Assembly: GCA_960531495.1 (NCBI GenBank)
Contig: OY482854.1
Location: 30,191,729 to 30,255,728, forward strand
Direction of reading: 5' to 3'
DNA: 64,000 bases
From: Zeus faber
Taxonomy: Eukaryota > Chordata > Actinopteri > Zeiformes > Zeidae
The notes beneath the pieces were generated by a model. The model saw only the letters and a list, made by a program, of their open reading frames with translations, made no database searches and was not told where the DNA came from. A program made the position numbers and the translations under genes. Shown here piece after piece: positions 63,390 to 64,000 of the stretch (positions are counted from its first letter, which is position 1; each line of letters opens with the position of its first letter).

Positions 63390-63769
63390 GACATTGTTTT
63401 GTATTTTTGCTAAAGAGAAGTTAAGTTGCACTGATAATGTTTATGGAACATTTATTTCGGAGCCTTACATCAGAAGTACGTTCTTTCATCAACCTGAAAG
63501 ATCCTTGAACAGACCACATGTTTGTAATGCCAAAACGTTAGGTAACAGTGTAAGAATTGAAATTGCAGCAGATGAAAAAAAAAAGAACCACGTGCAACAT
63601 CATTTCCTGCTCATTTACACGAAGTGTTTGGGCAACCAGTGGTTGCTCGAAGCTGACTGATGCCTTATACTCGAAAGATGTATTACAGTCAACGTTAACT
63701 TGAGAACGTTGACTTATTCAACACATATTGCCAGTTTCTGTGTGTATTTATTCAATATTTCTGTTTTTT

Positions 63770-63775
63770 AATAAA
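63770..63775 (+). terminator. lrit3: lrit3 polyadenylation signal
   Basis: AATAAA 650 bases after the stop, preceded by a T-rich stretch. Confidence 0.65.
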
Positions 63776-63790
63776 CTCAACAATTATGAA

Positions 63791-64000
63791 ATAATTATTT
63801 TCCTGCATTGTATCTCATTATCCAGAAGCGCAGTATGTTCTCATTTGTTGCATTTGTCCGAAAGCATCCCATGACTACAGCTTTCAACAACTACAAAACA
63901 TATCTAGTTTTACCCAGAAAACACATTTTGTCTGAGCATCCAACGTTTCATGAATGACAAAATTATTCATTTTGATATACTGACCCAAAAAAAACAAATC
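63791..64000. other. downstream flank
   Basis: Nothing recognised. Confidence 0.6.

Larger units (their letters stand above)
63124..63790 (+). other. lrit3: lrit3 3' UTR
   Basis: AT-rich 3' UTR from the stop to AATAAA at 63770-63775. A 90-codon frame inside it (63388-63660) has no domain and is not a gene. Carries the hairpin at 63342-63389. Confidence 0.7.

Noticed and set aside
63388-63660. A 90-codon frame downstream of lrit3
   Set aside because: Falls in the AT-rich 3' UTR before the polyadenylation signal and resembles no known protein.

Overview
This window is vertebrate nuclear DNA, almost certainly from a teleost fish. It holds intron-rich genes of vertebrate families, very abundant (CA)n, (CTGT)n, (GATA)n and CT-rich microsatellites, and a fish-type repeat load of Tc1/mariner, hAT, L2 and other LINEs, tRNA-SINEs, MITEs and BEL/Pao remains. 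There is no prokaryotic, viral or organellar gene content. Three host genes are present, all on the + strand and in the order asb5, gpm6a, lrit3. Human ASB5, GPM6A and LRIT3 all lie on 4q, so the block looks like a rearranged piece of that ancestral segment.

1-1959: the last two coding exons of asb5 (ankyrin repeat plus SOCS box); the rest of the gene lies upstream of the window. 1960-20930: an intergenic stretch without recognisable host exons. It holds a Tc1 5' fragment split by an AT microsatellite, a possible LTR, a BEL/Pao fossil with a terminal LTR, a LINE 3' end, a tRNA-SINE, a hAT derivative with a perfect 8-bp target duplication, two copies of one MITE family, several minisatellites, a strong CTCF-like motif and, finally, a 1.4-kb polypyrimidine tract just upstream of gpm6a.

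21247-48252: gpm6a, complete in seven coding exons (278 codons), with an 18-kb first intron full of simple repeats. Its 3' UTR of about 2.3 kb ends near 50575. 50600-56500: a transposon-rich spacer with an internally deleted Tc1 element, two minus-strand L2 LINEs, a SINE and (GATA)n arrays. 56871-63123: lrit3, complete in four coding exons (641 codons), with a 3' UTR ending near 63790.

The three genes do not form a pathway. ASB5 is a substrate adaptor of a cullin-5 ubiquitin ligase, M6a is a neuronal four-pass membrane protein of growth cones and filopodia, and LRIT3 is a photoreceptor synaptic protein needed for the ON-bipolar signalling complex. I found no evidence of a new biological system. 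The most useful leads are regulatory or structural: CTCF-like and RFX X-box-like motifs around gpm6a, the giant polypyrimidine tract at its promoter, a long hairpin in the lrit3 3' UTR, and several microsatellites that have grown inside or against transposons.
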